A stretch of DNA of 42,311 nucleotides, taken from contig JAGQPF010000288.1 of assembly GCA_020426845.1 (NCBI GenBank), positions 1-42,311 on the forward strand, in the 5' to 3' direction. The position numbers were made by a program, and so were the translations under genes. Every line of letters starts with the position of its first letter. Position 1 is the stretch's first letter. Positions 40,959 through 42,311 of this stretch are shown here, piece after piece. Under the pieces are notes generated by a model that was given only the letters and a program-made list of their open reading frames with translations, searched no databases and was not told the origin of the DNA. The stretch is from Planctomycetales bacterium (GTDB lineage Bacteria; Planctomycetota; Planctomycetia; Pirellulales; Pirellulaceae).

Positions 40959-41333
40959 GTGAAGACGACTCAGTTGAATCATGTGGCTCTGCACGTCGCC
41001 GACATCGAGGCGAGTGTGCGCTTCTATCGGGATGTGCTGTTGTTGGAGCCGCTGCCTCGGCCCAAATTCAGCTTTCCCGGCGCATGGTTTCGACTGGGCG
41101 TGGACCAGGAACTGCACCTGATCGGTGACCGCGACGAAGCAGTCGTCTCGGGCAGTCGCGGCAATCATTTTGCCCTGATGGTGGACGACATCGATGCCTG
41201 GGAGCGTCACTTGCAAGAGCATGCCGTCCAGTACTTGCCGCGGAGAACTCGTCCCGACGGGGCGTTTCAAGTGTTCTTGCCGGATCCCGACGGCCATCAC
41301 ATCGAACTTTGCACACCGCCCGCCGGTTCGTAA
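40959..41333 (+). CDS. VOC-superfamily (glyoxalase-like) metalloenzyme
   Basis: The GTG at 40959 is taken as start because GAGGAG lies about eight bases upstream and the fold begins at once (TTQLNHVALHVADIEASV); codons further 5' in the frame are not family-like. The 124-residue protein has the paired beta-alpha-beta-beta-beta units of the VOC fold. Candidate metal ligands are the His in NHVALHV, a residue in QELHLIG, the His in GNHFALMVDD and the Glu in DPDGHHIELCT. Glyoxalase I, fosfomycin-resistance and dioxygenase relatives share this layout, so the substrate cannot be decided. It is a single gene. Confidence 0.88.
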   Translation: MKTTQLNHVALHVADIEASVRFYRDVLLLEPLPRPKFSFPGAWFRLGVDQELHLIGDRDEAVVSGSRGNHFALMVDDIDAWERHLQEHAVQYLPRRTRPDGAFQVFLPDPDGHHIELCTPPAGS

Positions 41334-41441
41334 TTCGAGCAGTGTTGAAGTGACGGGGCGAACACCACCCGAAGCTCGCGGCGAGTTAGTCGCCTTGCCA
41401 ATTCCGCGACGCAAATTGGCGGTCCGGTCGACGCAGTCGAT

Positions 41442-41460
41442 TAGTGCCCCGTCAACACTA
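41442..41460. promoter_or_regulatory. TAGTG-N9-CACTA dyad, same geometry as the pncB operator
   Basis: The site TTAGTG-CCCCGTCAA-CACTAA has 6-bp arms and the same 9-bp spacing as the palindrome upstream of pncB. It lies in the convergent gap between the VOC gene and the next leftward gene, which is not where an operator is expected. A nearby partial inverted copy (AGTGTTGA at 41341) could pair with it in RNA. Confidence 0.3.
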
Positions 41461-41547
41461 AAACGTTGGGTTGGTCGCCGCCCCAACCTCGTGGCTCGCC
41501 ACGACTTCGCGAGTTCTCCAACCCCAAAACGAAGGCTTGACGGTCCA

Positions 41548-42311
41548 CTAGTCTCCCTGCGGATTCTTTGTATCGCTGGTCGGGTTGGGTGACGCCAGGC
41601 GAATCACGCAGCCCAGTAGGGTGACCAGCGCAGCTGGGGCCAACCACCACCAAGCCGGTGGTGATGTGGAGTCTGTGGGCGCTGAAGCCGCGCTCTCCCC
41701 CTCGAGGTTCGAGGCGCGGGCGAGCGCGAGTTGACGCCGAGTGGGCGGTTGTGAGTCGGAAGGGCCGACCCATGCGAGCAACTCGACGGGCGTTCGTTTT
41801 GCGTTCGCGCCATCATCGGCCGTCGCCGTTTCGGTGCTCCGCCCCAGCACCGAGGGCGCCTCGCACCACAAGCTTACGCGGCCGTCGGTTTGCAGCATCG
41901 TTTTGGCCGCGACTTCCGCCGTGCCATTGTAGGCGGGGAAATTGCGGTCGACGATTCTTATCAAGCGAGGCGTTGTCGAGCGGAGGTCTGCGGAGGCGGG
42001 ATTGTCGAACTCATAGCGACATTCAACCCGGGCATGGTGGCGTCGAACCTCTTTCACCGAACTCTGGCGTAGCGAGACGGTGCGGCCATCCACGGTTGCC
42101 GTCAATTGCTCGGAGACGTGTTCCAGCGCCGCGGCTCGAAAGACCGGAAACACCGGCGCCTCGGCCAACAGCGGCTGATTCCATTGGTTGAGCACCTCGC
42201 GGGCCGTGTTGGGGCTCAGGCCGATCTGGTACCGCACCTCAATCACGTCCTCGCGCACGACGAGTTGGAGCCCGGTCTGGACCACTCCGTCGGCGAGTTC
42301 ATGGCCGCAAA
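41548..42311 (-). CDS. Membrane-anchored protein, N-terminus beyond the window
   Basis: The frame is open from the right edge (reading CGHELADGVVQTGLQLVVRE) to a stop at 41548, about 254 residues. The GTG at 42285 is unlikely to be the true start, since the preceding GHELADG fits the expected beginning of the mature protein. The visible part is a beta-rich extracytoplasmic domain (DVIEVRYQIGLSPNTAREVLNQ, then VECRYEFDNPASADLR, then LIRIVDRNFPAYNGTAEVA, then RVSLWCEAPSVLG). A Ser/Pro linker and one membrane helix near the C-terminus (AWWWLAPAALVTLLGCVIRL) follow. It recalls the N-terminal domains found next to HupE/UreJ-type membrane proteins. Function is not assigned. Confidence 0.75.
   Translation of the reverse strand, partial: CGHELADGVVQTGLQLVVREDVIEVRYQIGLSPNTAREVLNQWNQPLLAEAPVFPVFRAAALEHVSEQLTATVDGRTVSLRQSSVKEVRRHHARVECRYEFDNPASADLRSTTPRLIRIVDRNFPAYNGTAEVAAKTMLQTDGRVSLWCEAPSVLGRSTETATADDGANAKRTPVELLAWVGPSDSQPPTRRQLALARASNLEGESAASAPTDSTSPPAWWWLAPAALVTLLGCVIRLASPNPTSDTKNPQGD

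Overview
The window is GC-rich DNA from a bacterium of the phylum Planctomycetota, most likely a relative of the Pirellulales. The evidence is the gene content: two DUF1501 proteins with twin-arginine signals, a PSCyt1/DUF1549/DUF1553 cytochrome-type protein, an ECF sigma factor overlapping a serine/threonine kinase gene, a YdjY-domain protein, and several planctomycete-type secreted or small proteins of unknown function. No rRNA, tRNA, CRISPR array, prophage or insertion sequence was recognised.

Layout. 1-670: an acidic Ala/Pro/Glu-rich protein cut by the left edge. 822-2953: a translationally coupled pair, TIGR00300-type ornithine cyclodeaminase and amidinotransferase-fold arginine-degrading enzyme, which together look like the split form of the fused cyanobacterial AgrE/ArgZ. 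3161-11537: cell-envelope region with a Gly-rich BON protein, a Pro/Gln-rich exported protein, a very long secretin with an unusually deep stack of N domains, and a divergent TolC-like lipoprotein. 11733-17026: SGNH hydrolase, DUF1501 and PSCyt1/DUF1549/DUF1553 genes, all leftward. 17448-22216: AspT/YidE-type transporter, a secreted unknown, HemQ (coproheme decarboxylase) and a YdjY-domain protein. 22370-25393: unknown protein, PLP-homeostasis protein (YggS family) and DUF167 protein. 25448-29241: the kinase and ECF sigma pair. 29534-35102: NAD salvage cluster pncB - nadE - nrtR-like - pncA::Nudix fusion, all leftward, with a candidate NrtR operator upstream of pncB. 35459-38261: halogenase-like flavoprotein, ferrochelatase and an SRPBCC protein in a tight operon. 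38716-42311: second DUF1501 protein, a small planctomycete protein, a VOC protein and a membrane-anchored protein cut by the right edge.

How the genes work together. Nicotinamide is deamidated by the PncA half of the fusion, nicotinate is phosphoribosylated by PncB, and the resulting dinucleotide is amidated by NadE (NadD is not in the window). The Nudix half and the NrtR-like regulator link the cluster to ADP-ribose and NAD turnover. HemQ and the ferrochelatase, 15 kb apart, suggest haem synthesis through coproporphyrin.

Repeats. Five kinds of short repeat sit immediately 3' of genes. A separate 27-40 bp partly palindromic sequence is found inside the reading frames of three unrelated genes: the secretin, the PSCyt1 protein and the nicotinamidase. 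In the nicotinamidase it accounts for an obvious extra segment. This in-frame element is the most unusual thing seen here.
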